Below, piece by piece: positions 1 to 35,983 of a stretch of DNA of 64,000 nt; within the stretch, counting starts at the first letter, position 1; each line of letters opens with the position of its first letter. The notes beneath the pieces are model-generated. The model was not told the DNA's origin, made no database searches, and worked only from the letters and a program-made list of their open reading frames with translations. Source of the stretch: Castor canadensis (taxonomy: Eukaryota > Chordata > Mammalia > Rodentia > Castoridae). Location: contig NC_133387.1 of NCBI RefSeq assembly GCF_047511655.1, positions 25,290,353-25,354,352 on the forward strand, given 5' to 3'. A program made the position numbers and the translations under genes.

Positions 1-290
1 CTGCTTCCATAGCCTGTGTGTCTCAGTCATGGCTGTACTCATGTCTAGGACAGTGCCTGACACAAAACAGGCTGACAGTAGTCACTCAAAAATGGAACTC
101 AAATGCCTCTCCCAACCATATCCTTTCCTCAGGACCCTGGGTTCTAATTTTCATAGAGTGTGTTTTTCAGAAGTTGCCTTACTTCTGTGCAGCTAAAGAA
201 TGTTAACATTGACTTTTCAGTTGGGACCTCAGAGGGAGACAATGATAATAAAAGTAATAATATGCTGCTGGTGTTAAAAATATACTAGGC

Positions 291-383
291 AGCCGGCGGA
301 GTGGCTCAAGTGGTAGAGTGCCTGCCTAGTAACCGTGAGACCCTGAGTTCAAGCCCCAATACTGCTAAAAAAAAAAAAAAAAA
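291..383 (+). mobile_element. ID-like SINE monomer
   Basis: A tRNA-derived body (GGAGTGGCTCAAGTGGTAGA to GTTCAAGCCCCAATACTGC) ends in a 17-base A tail. Confidence 0.85.
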
Positions 384-745
384 GTGCCAGGCACTTTAAA
401 ACACGTTTTCCATGCATCATTCCATTCAGCACCTGTGGGCACCTCATGCATATCTTGAACACACCTCATTCTGGTTCTATGAGGCTGCAAACAAGTCCGC
501 ACACGTGCATCCTGATAGCAGCTTGCCTCAGGTCTTGGCTGCAAATCTTGACCTTCTTGCTTGGGAGTTCCTGTAGTGCATGGCATGGCATTGAGCATCT
601 GGGAGCAGCTAATGCCCTGTGGTCACTCTTTCCCAATGGAGCACTGATGCCAGCAAATAAATGCCTGCACTTTGTTCTGGTCATACTGCTCAGTTGGTTC
701 AGGGGATTGAATGTCCATAGAAGTGGCCAACTCCATAATACAATC

Positions 746-822
746 TTTCTTTTTTGCAGTACTGATGTTTGAAGTCAGGGCCTCATGCTTGCTTGGCAAG
801 CGATTTACCACTGGAGCCTCGC
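746..822 (-). mobile_element. ID-like SINE fragment, reverse
   Basis: A T-rich start, then GCAGTACTGATGTTTGAAGT and GCTTGCTTGGCAAGCG, the reverse of the ID-like unit. The 5' part is eroded. Confidence 0.7.
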
Positions 823-872
823 ATGGCTCTCCAGCCTTCCCTGTTTCACTTTTCCATCCCTCACTCCTGCAC

Positions 873-1080
873 TTTTTTTTTTTTTTTGCAGTACTGGGAT
901 TTGAACTCAGGACCTATACCTTGAGCCACTCCACCAGAGCCCCCTCCCCTTTTTTTGTGAAGGGTTTTTTGAGATAGGGTCTCATGAACTATTTCCTGAG
1001 GCTGGCTTTGAACCATGATTTTCCTGTTCTCTGCCTTCTGAGTAGTTTAGGATCACAAGCGTGAGCCACTGGTGGCTGGC
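873..1080 (-). mobile_element. B1-dID dimeric SINE, reverse
   Basis: A poly-T start and reversed ID-like unit (GCAGTACTGGGATTTGAACT) are followed, after a short T-rich linker, by a reversed 7SL/B1-like unit (GAGATAGGGTCTCATGAACT and later GATCACAAGCGTGAGCCACT). Confidence 0.85.
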
Positions 1081-1177
1081 TTCACTCCTGCTCTTTGGGA
1101 TCACATTCCAGAATAAATCTGCTTGTAAGTCTTTGTCCTAGGCTCTGCTTCAGGGAACCCAGGCTAAGACAATCTCT

Positions 1178-1270
1178 ACAACCACTATGACAGGTACTTT
1201 TATCATCCCTGTTTCATGGGGGAGGAAGCTGAGGCTGAGAAAGGTTCAGTAACTTGTCAAGATCATACAG
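1178..1270 (+). mobile_element. MIR-like ancient SINE fragment
   Basis: Typical MIR core wording: TATCATCCCTGTTTCATGGG, GAGGAAGCTGAGGC, then AACTTGTCAAGATCATACAG. It is old and diverged. Confidence 0.6.
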
Positions 1271-2444
1271 CAGGTAAGGGGTGGGACTATGGATCATGGA
1301 ACAAAGGAAACACCTCTCTCAGGTAGTAGGAGAATGGGTTGCCAGGGACCTGGCATTGAGTCCAGGCTCCGTGGCTTTTTCCCAGTGTGACTTGGAGCTA
1401 CTTACTGTACTCTTGGACAGTTCATCTGTAAAATGGGGACAAAGGCAACCCCACCCTGCATCTTTAGGGTACAGATTAGAGATCATGAAAGAGAAGCCAT
1501 AAGACCTCCTGTGCACAAGCCATGATGGGTGCTCCTCCTGGCATTATTTTACTTCCTCTCTGAGGTAGGTGTGAGAGCTCAGTGTCACAGCTAAGAGAAA
1601 TTAGCCACTGAAAATGAAATGACTTGCCTGAGGTCACACAGAATTGAGCAGCAGCCTGGGATGGGTCTGTGACCACCCTTCCTAATCCCCAGCTTCCAGG
1701 ACTTGCCTTGTAAGAGGCACCCAATGAATGGAAACAATTTTCCTTAAACAAAGTGGGAAGAGAGCTGCTACTTCCTTGTTCCTTTTCCTGCTAGTTGGCC
1801 CTGGCTTTTCTCTGCGCTGTGACCCCAGCTCCAGGTCACAAAGGCCAGGTTGAGTCAGTCTGGCTTCTCTGGCTGCAAACTGCTCAGGCTCCCTTAGGGA
1901 GGGACCTTCCTCAGGACTGAGGAAGAGATGCTGCCCTTCCCTAGCTTTACTGAAGCCTTGCCCCATAGGGAAAAGGGGCTGAGAGGGCCAGGGAGACCTT
2001 CAGTCCCTGCTTGGGCTGGGGGAGGGGTACGTTGGACTCCTAGTCTCAAGACAGGGAGAGAGACAGCTTTGGCAGGATTCACAGCTCCGCCCTCAATGTC
2101 CCTCTGCCTGGGAGCCTGGGGCCCCATCCCTAGACTTCTCAGCTGCACTAACTTTCCCAGATGTGGGCCCACGTGGACAGTTTTCCTCATTTCCTCCCTT
2201 TGGCCTCCTCTTCTGTGGAGCCTGGGGCCCAGCCCTGCCCCCTACCCAGACTCACCCCACAAGCCAAGCCTGAACTCAGCATCTGGAAAACAGGGCTGGG
2301 TCTAACCCTTAAGAGGAGGCCTGGACATTTGAAACCAAATTTGGGATTGCTGGGGTGAGTAGTGGTGGTGAGTGGAAACCAGCTTGCTAGAAATGTATAG
2401 CAGAGAGTGAGGCACAGTGGGTGCCCTTGATTTCCGAGTCTGAT

Positions 2445-2660
2445 CAGCACCTTTGCTATTTACTGAGCACTTAACCATGAGTCAACCACAACCCTAAATT
2501 CTTAATCTACATAATCTCACTTAATCTTCATTGCAAGTCTCTAAAGTACATATTGTGATCTGCAATTTACAAACAGGGAAACTGAGGCACTGGGAGAAGT
2601 TAGGAGTTTATCTAAAATCTCAAGGAATCCACAGTACAGAGATTTGAATCCAGCTCAATC
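2445..2660 (+). mobile_element. MIR-like ancient SINE fragment
   Basis: Reads TTTACTGAGCACTTAACCAT, then ATAATCTCACTTAATCTTCA and AACAGGGAAACTGAGGCACT, all standard MIR landmarks in order. Confidence 0.65.
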
Positions 2661-2715
2661 TGCTTTTCCTGTAAACCTGTGAGATGAGGGGAAAGTAACT
2701 GGGAACTGAGGAGTT

Positions 2716-2796
2716 TGACAGAGTGACTCAAGTGGTACAGAGCCTGCATGAGGCCCTAAGTTCAAACCCCAGTACCGCCAAAACAAAACAAAACAC
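2716..2796 (+). mobile_element. ID-like SINE monomer
   Basis: GAGTGACTCAAGTGGTACAG and GTTCAAACCCCAGTACCGCC, ending in an AAAAC-type tail. It lies about 350 bases upstream of the KCP start. Confidence 0.75.
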
Positions 2797-3148
2797 ATGA
2801 GAACTGGGGAGGCTAGGGTAACCCAAAGGGGCAGGGAGATGGGCGGTCCCAGCCTCCTGGAGCGGCGACTTCGTGTTTCTGTTCAAAGTCTCCTCCTGGA
2901 TCTTGCACTGGAGAAATTCTTCCCCAACCCCCATCTGTCCCGCTTCTTGTGGGGCTGGGAATATCCCAGGGTCAGGACAGGCTGGGCCCCCAGGCGAGGT
3001 GCCCATCAGCACGGTGGGGCCGGGATGACAGACACCAGGAGCCCTTCCTGAACAAAGACGGGGTGGGAGGCGGCCTGAGCCTCACCACCCCGCCTCCCCC
3101 AGCCCTGCGGAGCCGCTAGGGCTGCAGACAGCGGAGCGGGCGGAGAGC

Positions 3149-25542
<22,394 letters not shown>

Positions 25543-25670
25543 GCCAGGGGGACCCAAAACTAGAACTCATCAGTCCAGAAGTCTCCCTTTGGCGAGCAGC
25601 AACCACCGGGCCAGAGCTGCAGGGACAGTGCCCTGCTCAGATACCAACCCCAATGGTGTTGAACACAGGC

Positions 25671-25676
25671 AATAAA
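25671..25676 (+). other. KCP: KCP polyadenylation signal AATAAA
   Basis: A canonical AATAAA lies 129 bases after the KCP stop codon, and a TG-rich stretch (about 25699-25733) follows, as expected of a downstream GU-rich element. This suggests a compact 3' UTR of about 150 bases. Confidence 0.75.
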
Positions 25677-26660
25677 CCCTGGGCCTGCCAAGTCTTCCAT
25701 GTGTGTATGTGTGCATGTGTGTGTGTGCTTGTGTTCCCTCCTTGCAAGGGGTGGTGGTGGGGCTGCTGACATCATGGGACCCAGTGGCCATTGTCCCTAG
25801 AGTTGCATCCCTAGGCTGCCCCAGCTGGCCATGCTCTGGTGCTGTCTGGGAAACCTTGATTCAGGCAGATGGACTGAGGTGTCCTGGTCCCCATTCTATG
25901 CTCAGTCTATGTGGCAGACATGGCTGTGGCCCCCACGTGAGATCCCACAGGGGCTGAGGAGCCAAAGAAGGAGCCAGAGAAGGAGCCAAGTCTATGCCCA
26001 GTCTTTCCTTCCTTCTGTTTGTGGCATTGAGTGCTCAGGTCCTTCTCAGCCACTCTAAGAGCTGGTGACATAGGACCCTATGCTCGAGGGGAGAGAGACA
26101 ATAGAAATACAGATACATGTGTGCACACGTAAATGTGAATAGCCTTCAGAAACACATGATGTTCCTTGCACACCTGTCTGTGTTCACAACCACACTCATC
26201 CAAGGGACAGTGGACAGTAGGTACATGTGCAGCTTGCCAAGATACCGTAGGGGAGAGAACATGGGTTTTGAAATGGCAAAAAGTCCAGAATTTGAGTTCT
26301 CTTTGTCAACTCTTTGAGAACTCTTTGAGTACTCTTTGAGCTCTCAAGTACCAGCAATGTGATATTGGAGTCTTGACTACAGCTATAAGATCAGAGGGAC
26401 TTAATTGTCATTATGTGCCCCTAATATTCCAGTGGGGAGTGAGGGCTCCATACAGGAAAGGACACAGCCAAGCCCATTATTGTCTACTTGAGCAAGACAC
26501 TTTGGAGTTGAATTGGAGATCACTTGCCCCATCAGCTCAACTGTCTTTTGGGGAGGCTGCTCTCACTAGGGGACCAGAGAGGAGAGCTCCATCCTTTCAT
26601 GGGTGTGCCTTGTCACAAGGCAAAGCTACTTGTGACAGTACAGGATGCAGTTCCAGACTG

Positions 26661-27024
26661 CATTAGTCAGCTTTCCATTACAATAATGAAATAACAGCGG
26701 CAACTAATAAAAAGAAAAGGTTTATTTGGCTCATGGTTCTGGAGCCAAAGATCAGGCCACTCCTGCTTTGGGCCTCTGGCAAAGGCACCAGATGGCAATG
26801 CCAGTGAGCATGTGTTGCAGCAAACTTCTCACATTGTGAGCCAGGAAACAGAGAGGGACAGAGCAGGGGTCCCAGAATCCCCTTCAAAGGCACACTGCCA
26901 GTGACCTAAGGACCTCCCATAACACTGAATTTCCCAGAGGTGCACAGACCCTCCCCAACAGCACCATCCTGGGAACCCAGCTCTTTACACTTAGGCCTTT
27001 GGGGCTTTAACATCCCAACTGTAG
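26661..27024 (-). mobile_element. Old LTR fossil, MaLR-like (ERVL-MaLR), probably solo
   Basis: In reverse orientation the segment shows the familiar MaLR-type LTR layout. It has an end resembling the CTGACTAATGC type, an AATAAA-containing segment near the AGCCAAATAAACC word, and a Cys/Gly-poor body with the GTGCCTTTGAAGGGGATTCTGGGACC type of block. I see no internal coding region next to it, so it looks like a diverged solo LTR. Family assignment is from memory; it is a broken fossil. Confidence 0.6.
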
Positions 27025-27249
27025 CTGAGCCCACCTTCCTGTCCTTAGTATAACTTGGGTAACAGTTTCCTCATCTGTAACAGGACAAGAGCACCCATGT
27101 GCATCTGACAAGGTGGGAGGAATCGATGGGGTGGCTGTGGGTAGTATTTAGCAGGTGGGTCTGGCCCATTCAGCAGCCCAGCTCACAGTTGCTGGACTCC
27201 TTGCTTGTACTGACTTCTTGGTGAAGGACAACCTCGCCCCCCAGGGACC

Positions 27250-30200
27250 ATGCTTTCCCAGAGAGTGTTTGTCATGGTTTTCTGTCTCCTGGTAAGAAAA
27301 AGGTTGCCACTAATTAGGGCAGGCTGCTCTCTGGAGCCACTCTTTTCAGTAAACTGGGACGATCATGGCACCTACTTCATGAAGCTACTGTGAGTTGGAT
27401 CACATGTTGAGGCATCTGGTCCCCAGCATGTAGGAAGCTGCTGAACCTGCTGCTGCTGTTGCCCATACAGGGCACATGTGTAATGTGTCCATAGAACACA
27501 GCTGCACATGGCTGGGTGTGGAGGTGCACATCTGTAATCCCAGCTACTTGGGTGGTGGAGATCCAGAGACTCAGGCTTCAAGGCCAGCCAAGGGTGCGTG
27601 TGGGGGGGGGGCGGGGGGGAAGTTAGCAAGACCCCATCTCCATCTCCACCAATAAAAAGCCAGGCATGGTGGCTCCCACCTGTAAAATCCCAGCTACTCA
27701 GGAAGCCTAGGTAGGAGAATGGTGGTACAAGGCTGGCTCCAGCAAAAACATGAAACCCTACCTGAAAAATAACTAAAGCAAAAAGGGCTCGGGGCATGGC
27801 TCAAGTGGAACACCTGCTTATCAAGTTGGAGACCCAGAGTTCAAAATGCCAGTGTTACCAGCAAAGCAAAACAAAAGAAAGAAAAAACCACAGTTCAAGG
27901 TTCACATGGATGATACACATGTAAGACAGATACTCACCGGCGGGTTGCAAAGGGGCACATGTACATACCTCTGTCTGTCAGGGTCACACTCCACACTGCC
28001 ACCTCCCAGCCAAGAAACTCATCTGAGTCAGGCTAGAGTCTCTGACGCACAGGTATAGTCAGGCTCGGCTCCGGCGTCAGGGCCCTGAATTATTGAGATC
28101 ACAGCCTTTGTTCCTCCTTGCTCCTGGTCCTCAGCACCCTGTCCTCCTCTTTCCAGGCTCTGGTGGCAGTGGCAAAGGCAGAGGCGGAGGCAGAGGAAGG
28201 AGGGAACATCTGCCCTGACCTCTTCTCTATGGCGCAGGCAGCCACTCCTTGGGAGCAGGCCTTGGCCCTGTACCAGCTCCTCTTCCGGCGGCCTGCAGGC
28301 CTGGGCCAGCTCCGCGCTGCCCTTTGGCAGGTGAGCAGGCGAGGTACTGCACCCAGGGAGGTAAGCAGGAGCCTGATGCTATCTTGTTGCCTCACCCCCA
28401 GGTGCAAGAGGGCCAGGTCTGTCCTCCAGGGCTGGAGCTGCCCGCTGTACTGCTGGAGATGGAGACGAGCCAGCGGGCCGAGGAGCAGGTTGGGGCTGGC
28501 GAGTGTGAGTGAGTGTGAGTGTGAGTGTGAGTGTGCAGAGGGGAAGTGCCCTCTCACACCATGATTCCCCACCTTCTTGCAGCTCCTCTGGGACTTGAAG
28601 CTGCTGACCGGGTCAGGGCTGGGCCTCTTCTGGCCACGCTGGGCCCGGTTTGGTGGTCAGAGGAACAAGGCTCAGCATGCATGGAGCCCTCTCGGTCAAC
28701 CTTGTGGTAGGATGGGTGAGAACTCTGAGCTGCTGGTGAGTGGAGTGAGCAGGGACACTGTGTGACACTGGGGCAGCTGTGACAGTGGGGGGAAGTGGAA
28801 GGTGCATGGGTTTTGGAGACCCACAGTCCAGTGTTCAAATCTCTGCTCAGCCTTTCCCTGGAGACTCTGAGCCTCAGTTTCCTCAGCTATAACACAAAAT
28901 GTTGAAAGTGATAGCGGTTGGAAGGACCAGTGAATTCACAAGAGGTTCTCGTTCTGCCTAGCACATAGTCATGCAGGCTGCTGTTACCATTCCACAATCA
29001 ACAGCTGGCTTGGTCCAATCAACTGTGGCAGTACCTGAAGCCTTTCAATGTGGCTGCCACCTGGCAGGTCTCAGATTGTAGAAGCACTGTGCACAGGTGG
29101 CCTTGAAACTGTGCTCTGGTGGCCCCTGCTGTGGGCCCCTCCTTCTAGGGCTAGAGTCACTGACACTCTGGGAAGGGTGCTATGGTGACTGATTTCAGAA
29201 CAGAGTTGAGAACTGGGGATGTGAGCCCCAGTCCTGGCTCAACCACCGGATGCCTGAGTCACTTTGGGAGTTTAGTGGCCTCTATGCTGAGGCATCCTCA
29301 GCTGTGATGGGAGGAGGTATTAGTGGTGACAACTAAGGAAGGGTCCAGCCAGAATCGCTGACCAAGGCCATAGACTCGTCTGAAGGCTCAAGTGGGTAGA
29401 GGGACAAGTTTCAAGCTCCTTGCCATGGAGAGGAAGGCAGAGAGGCCCCACAGGGGTCTGCCTGAATACCAGGAGGCAGGGATCATGGAAGCCAGCTTAA
29501 AGGCTGCCTACCACACTGGGGAATGGTGCCCTGTGGATCTGGGCTCTTCTAATCCTTTCAGAGTTCCTGGCTAAACCCTCCACCCCAGGCTGTGGACTCC
29601 ATGAGCCAGAACCATCAGCTCCTGGAGGGGTGAGTCTGTTTCCTAGGGGATCAGGCATTCTCTCTGTGTTGCCCCACAGTGATCGATAACTGAACCCTTC
29701 CTCCCATCTCCTTTTGCAGTCAGTTCCAATGTCCCTTCCTCATGCCTCTGGTTCTTCTCAGGCCCTCACTTCAGTTGCATGATTGAAACTCAGTTGCACC
29801 CCACAGCCCCTGAAGGGGTAACCCCTGAATTCCAGCTCCTGAGATCCAGTAGTTACAGGGGTCAGAGGAGGGGTGTTGGGATGGGGGAAGCTCAACAGCC
29901 TGTGGGGACTTGGGAGAGTAGCAGGCAAGCTCCCTCCTCACTCCGGAGCTCACAGGCCACAGGGGTGCATCCAAAACAGCCCTTGAACTCCTGTAGGGGA
30001 AAGGCCATGGACCCATTACCTGTCCAGGATCTGGATGAAGCTGAGAGTGTTGCAGAACCAAGACTGGAAGGCCCTGGCAAACCTGCAGAGGCCGCACCTG
30101 GTAAGTCAACAGTCAATGAGGAGGGGTGGAGGGGTCAAAGGGGTCGGGAAGACAAGACAGCAGGGAGCCCTGGAGCTGGGGAAGCCAGACAAGGGACGAC

Positions 30201-33200
30201 CTCACTCAGGTCCAAGGGTTCCTTTCTTTCGCTCGTTCTTCATTCCACATTTTTTCATTGGGTACTGGGGTCACCTAAGGAAAGTAAATAGGTTTTATGT
30301 GCCAATTCCACCTGATTGGCACCAGCTGTCTCCAGAAGCTGACCTGGGGCTCAGGAAGGAGTGCCAGGTGTGGGGGCGGGAATGTACCTCCCCCACACCT
30401 GACATATCCCCAACTGACACTTGATTCCATCCTGGAGATCACAGCCTAGTGAGAGAGGGTGACATTAAATAGACAATTAAGATGGGGGGAGGGGAGAATG
30501 GATGCTGTGACACTAGGGAATTGGATGCCTATCAATTGAAAGAAAACAGATTCTCAAATGATATGTTAAACAATAAATCTTCCAAAGCCATAGCTTCTAA
30601 TTGTTTCAACACCTACGTGACAGAAGAGGAGAACACCAATGGTTCTTTTTGGATTGACAGCAAAGTTTTTACAAGTATTTTATCTCTTGGGAAGACAGGT
30701 CTAAAGTACACCATTAACTAGGATTTAAGCTCTCTAATAAGACCACAGTCAGCATCCTGGAGGGAGAGGCTGGGAGGTTGCTTCCCCGTTCCTGGCAATC
30801 ATTTGTAAGGGCTGGCAGTCTTATGAGATGCCTTTGCTCAAAAACCTTTGAAAACCGGATTTATTTCCATAGAAAACATGCTCATTTGGTGACTGTTAAG
30901 AATATTCGTCTGGATCCCTCTTGCCTCCAGAGAAAGATGTGCTATTCTTATGAAATTTCTCAATTTAAGACTTTATGAATCAGGTTCCTGAAGCTAGTTT
31001 TATGCATGCAGGGCATCTCTCCTTCCTCCAGCAGCTGCAGGGAAGCAGTGACAGTGTATTTCCCATTTTTTTAGACTTCTTTTGTTAATTATGAAGACTT
31101 GCAGTTTTTAGGACAGGCTCTGGCTTAAATATTCATTTCCCACATTTCCTTTGATTTTGCTATCAGAGACAAAGGTCTAAAGAGGATTTTCCTTAAGAAT
31201 GGGAAAAAGTATGGCACATACAGTGGGTTTCTTTTATGGGCCTGAACCAGTATACCAGGACAAAGTGAGGGTGTTCTTCTGCAGAGGAACCCGAGCTAAT
31301 GGACCCTTCCTGTTCCCAGGCACCCTGTGGTGGTCTTAGGGAGGAGGTGTGCAAGTTTCCTGAGGTTACTCTGCCTTGGCTGGGAGGATGAGGAAGATGG
31401 AGTTGGATGGTGCCTGGAGGCTGTGGGCATAAAGATGGAGTGATGAGCTGTGATGGTCGAGTGGCACCCTAAGGGCTCCACGCCACTCCACACCAGAGGA
31501 CGCCCTAGACTGCTTGGTGCTCAGGGTAGAATGTGTGTGCGGGGCAGGGACATGAGGTGACAGCTGTCATCATCAGTCTTTCTCCCTCAGGGTGTTTAGA
31601 AGATCTGAACTCCTTTACCAGCAGTAGCCTTGCAGAGCCAGGAAACTTGGAATTTAAGGTGAAAGGGTCAAAGGGTCCTGGGCAAAGGCCCTCTAAGGTT
31701 GGGGACAGCAGGAGTGGGGTCACTCTGGGAGGAGGCTGCTGAGATGAGGTGGGGCTACCCCTTGTAGCCACGTGGAAGAAGGAACTATCGGTGAAGCACC
31801 ATTCACCACATCAAATGGGTTTAGCAAATTCGGAAATCAAGGAAGAACCAGCCACTGGGGTGTCCGGGCTCCACTAGAAGGGCCCTAGTACAGGATTCCC
31901 TCACAAGCTTGACCCGAAGTGTGCTTCCTTCCTAGGTCCCGGCCCAGAGGGAAGAGAGGAGCCAAGCAGAACCTGAGGTCCAGAGGCCTCACAGAGAGAA
32001 GTCCAAGAGCCCACAGGGGAGAAAGCTCCTCCTGGAAACTCCAGGGCCCCCTGGCCTGGCCTCCCAACACCTGCCAGCACCCCAACATTCCTCCAAGGGG
32101 CTGGGCTCCAGCCTGGGTCAGGAGAGAGCAGATCCTCAGACACCGCTGAGGATGGACACTCCTGGGGGTCAGAAAGCAGAGACTCCTCAGGGTCAGAAAG
32201 GAGAGGCACTGCAGGGGGAGAACAAAGGGGTTCTTCAAAGTCAGAGAGGAAGTAGTCCTGTGTGCAGGGTCAGAAAATGAAAACCCCTCAGCCTGGGGAA
32301 GGCAATTCCTCACAAGCCTGGGAGGTGGCCCAAAAAGAAGCGACAGTACAGCCAAGGGAAGAAGGCAGCCCCCGGGGTCATCCGAGGTCCCCAGATGAAC
32401 AGTGGCGAAAAGGAGAGCCCAGGCCCCCAGGCAAGGACCACGCAGATAACTCGGGTCAAGACAGAAGGCCAGAGACAGGAGTGCGCGGCTCTGGCAACGC
32501 TGGGGGCCCGGGAGGGGACGCGGGCTCCTCTCCCTGCCCTGATGCCCGGGGCGCAGCCTCAGCTCCCAGTCTCAGGAGCCGGGAGGCTTGCGACACGCAG
32601 CACCGGGGACTCTGGGGAGCAGAGGGGCGGCTCTGGGGGCCCCAAGACACCGAAGCCCGCGTGGCCGACGGGCGTGAGCTCGGCGCAGCAGGAGACGGCT
32701 CTGCAGCGGCTGCTGGAGCTGCACGGCGCGGCCAGAAGGCGGCGGCGGCGAGACCGCGAGCAGCAGCGGCTCCGGGTGCGTGACCGCGCGGGGTCTGATC
32801 GGGGCCTGCGGAGGGAGGGCGGGCGGAAAGCCGAGGTGGAGCCGCGCTGACTGCCGCCTCCCCAGGTCCTGGAACGGCTCCGCATCGCCGGGAACCGCCA
32901 CCGCCGAGTTCACCCCTTGAGGCTCCCTCCTAGCACCAATCAGCTCCCGCCACCGGCAAGAATCCGGGTCAGAAGGCGGCGGGGCCCCCGGCACGCTGGT
33001 GGCGGGGTGGGCGGCGGGGACCGAGCACGGCGGGTGCGGTGCGCGGGGCCGCCCCCTAATGGCCGCACAGCTCTGCCCGCCCAGGAGGACGCGGCCGGGC
33101 GGCGGCGCGCCCTGCAGGAGCAGCTGCAACTAGTGCACGGGAAGAGGACCGGTTGGCTTCTGGCCCTCAGGGCCAGGTAAATGGGAGCGGGGGTGTAGGG

Positions 33201-33387
33201 AGGCTAGTGTGTTGGGGTGTGGGGATCCCTCTTCCCTGGCATCTGGATGACAGGCCACTCTCTCTGCAGGAACACCCAGAACTTCCAGGAGCTCCTGTGC
33301 CCTGGTGCTGAGGAGCCTGCGCCCGAACAAAAGTGCCCACCTTTCCCAGCCCATCCTGGCCATTGCTGGGTCCCCAACGATGATTAA
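27250..33387 (+). CDS. Unrecognised spliced gene, predicted secreted, with one in-frame TGA
   Basis: I do not recognise this gene. Phase-compatible exons: 27250-27291, 28157-28330, 28402-28488, 28583-28715, 29720-30100, 31591-31658, 31936-32775, 32866-32967, 33085-33176 and 33270-33387. They join into 679 codons with a single TGA at 32278-32280 (about codon 410). The first two exons give a textbook signal peptide (MLSQRVFVMVFCLL, then ALVAVAKA) with a good start context (ACCATGC). Next come PDLFSMAQAATPWEQAL, a Leu-rich helical stretch and QVCPPGLELP. The middle is Pro/Gln/Lys-rich and low in complexity, with a 24-bp repeat. The C-terminus is strongly helical and basic (QRLLELHGAARRRRRRDREQ, ERLRIAGNRHRRVHPL, ARNTQNFQELL). 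An alternative fourth donor at 28735 with a small exon 29590-29629 leads to an early stop. Front and back exons could belong to two genes. The donor at 28489 is weak. Confidence 0.42.
27508..27655 (+). mobile_element. B1-like SINE with G-rich linker
   Basis: ATGGCTGGGTGTGGAGGTGC and ATCTGTAATCCCAGCTACTT, then a run of G near 27602-27617. It lies in the first intron of the unrecognised gene. Confidence 0.75.
27657..27888 (+). mobile_element. B1-dID dimeric SINE
   Basis: CCAGGCATGGTGGCTCCCAC, AATCCCAGCTACTCAGGAAG, then the ID-like unit (GGCATGGCTCAAGTGGAACA) with an A-rich tail. It directly follows another B1-like element in the same orientation. Confidence 0.82.
28499..28533 (+). repeat. GTGTGA simple repeat in an intron of the unrecognised gene
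   Basis: About five units of GAGTGT lie 10 bases past the weak donor at 28489. Confidence 0.8.
32163..32310 (+). repeat. 24-bp in-frame tandem repeat in the unrecognised gene
   Basis: About five imperfect copies of a 24-base unit follow the theme CAG-GGT-CAG-AAA plus four variable codons, giving a protein period of eight (GQKAETPQ, GQKGEALQ, GENKGVLQ and so on). The third-to-fourth step is five bases longer than a unit, which moves the repeat out of the upstream frame just before the TGA at 32278. Confidence 0.6.
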
Positions 33388-33548
33388 GGAGGTGGAAAAT
33401 GCAAGTGGGCGACCTCTAGGTCCGAGGTAGTTTAGCAAAAGCCCAGAGTGCAGCCCCAGGGCCTGCGAGAGCAGAGACACAGACACAGCAATTTCACTCC
33501 ACTGGGAGGGAGGCCTGTTATTTCCTCTTCCCACCTCAAGCCCCAAAG

Positions 33549-35983
<2,435 letters not shown>

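Larger units (their letters stand above)
1..3148. other. Intergenic region upstream of KCP
   Basis: I see no coding exon here. The open frames are short, lack splice partners and overlap repeats. The stretch holds an ID-like SINE (291-383), two reverse-oriented SINEs (746-822 and 873-1080), old MIR-like segments (about 1178-1270 and 2445-2660) and another ID-like SINE (2716-2796). GC and CpG content rise from about 3060 into the KCP first exon. By synteny the next gene leftwards should be IRF5, but none of it is visible. Confidence 0.7.
25543..27249. other. Intergenic region between KCP and the unrecognised gene
   Basis: After the short KCP 3' UTR this stretch has no convincing exon. It holds a TG-rich run, a small tandem repeat of about 12 bases at 26297-26345 and an old LTR fossil at 26661-27024. 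The last 225 bases before the ATG at 27250 would be the promoter and 5' UTR of the candidate gene. I see no clear TATA box or CpG island there. Confidence 0.6.

Noticed and set aside
29590-29629. Small extra exon in the unrecognised gene
   Set aside because: It has good AG and GT borders, but including it after the donor at 28735 leads to an early stop in the next exon. The path without it keeps frame.
32278-32280. TGA read as selenocysteine
   Set aside because: The context is a low-complexity repeat, not a redox motif, and I see no SECIS-like element after the stop at 33387. Slippage explains it better.
32262-32783. Alternative 173-residue frame in the big exon of the unrecognised gene
   Set aside because: It becomes Ala/Gly/Arg low-complexity and has no phase-compatible exit to the conserved-looking Arg-rich exons. 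I keep it only as evidence of a frame slip.
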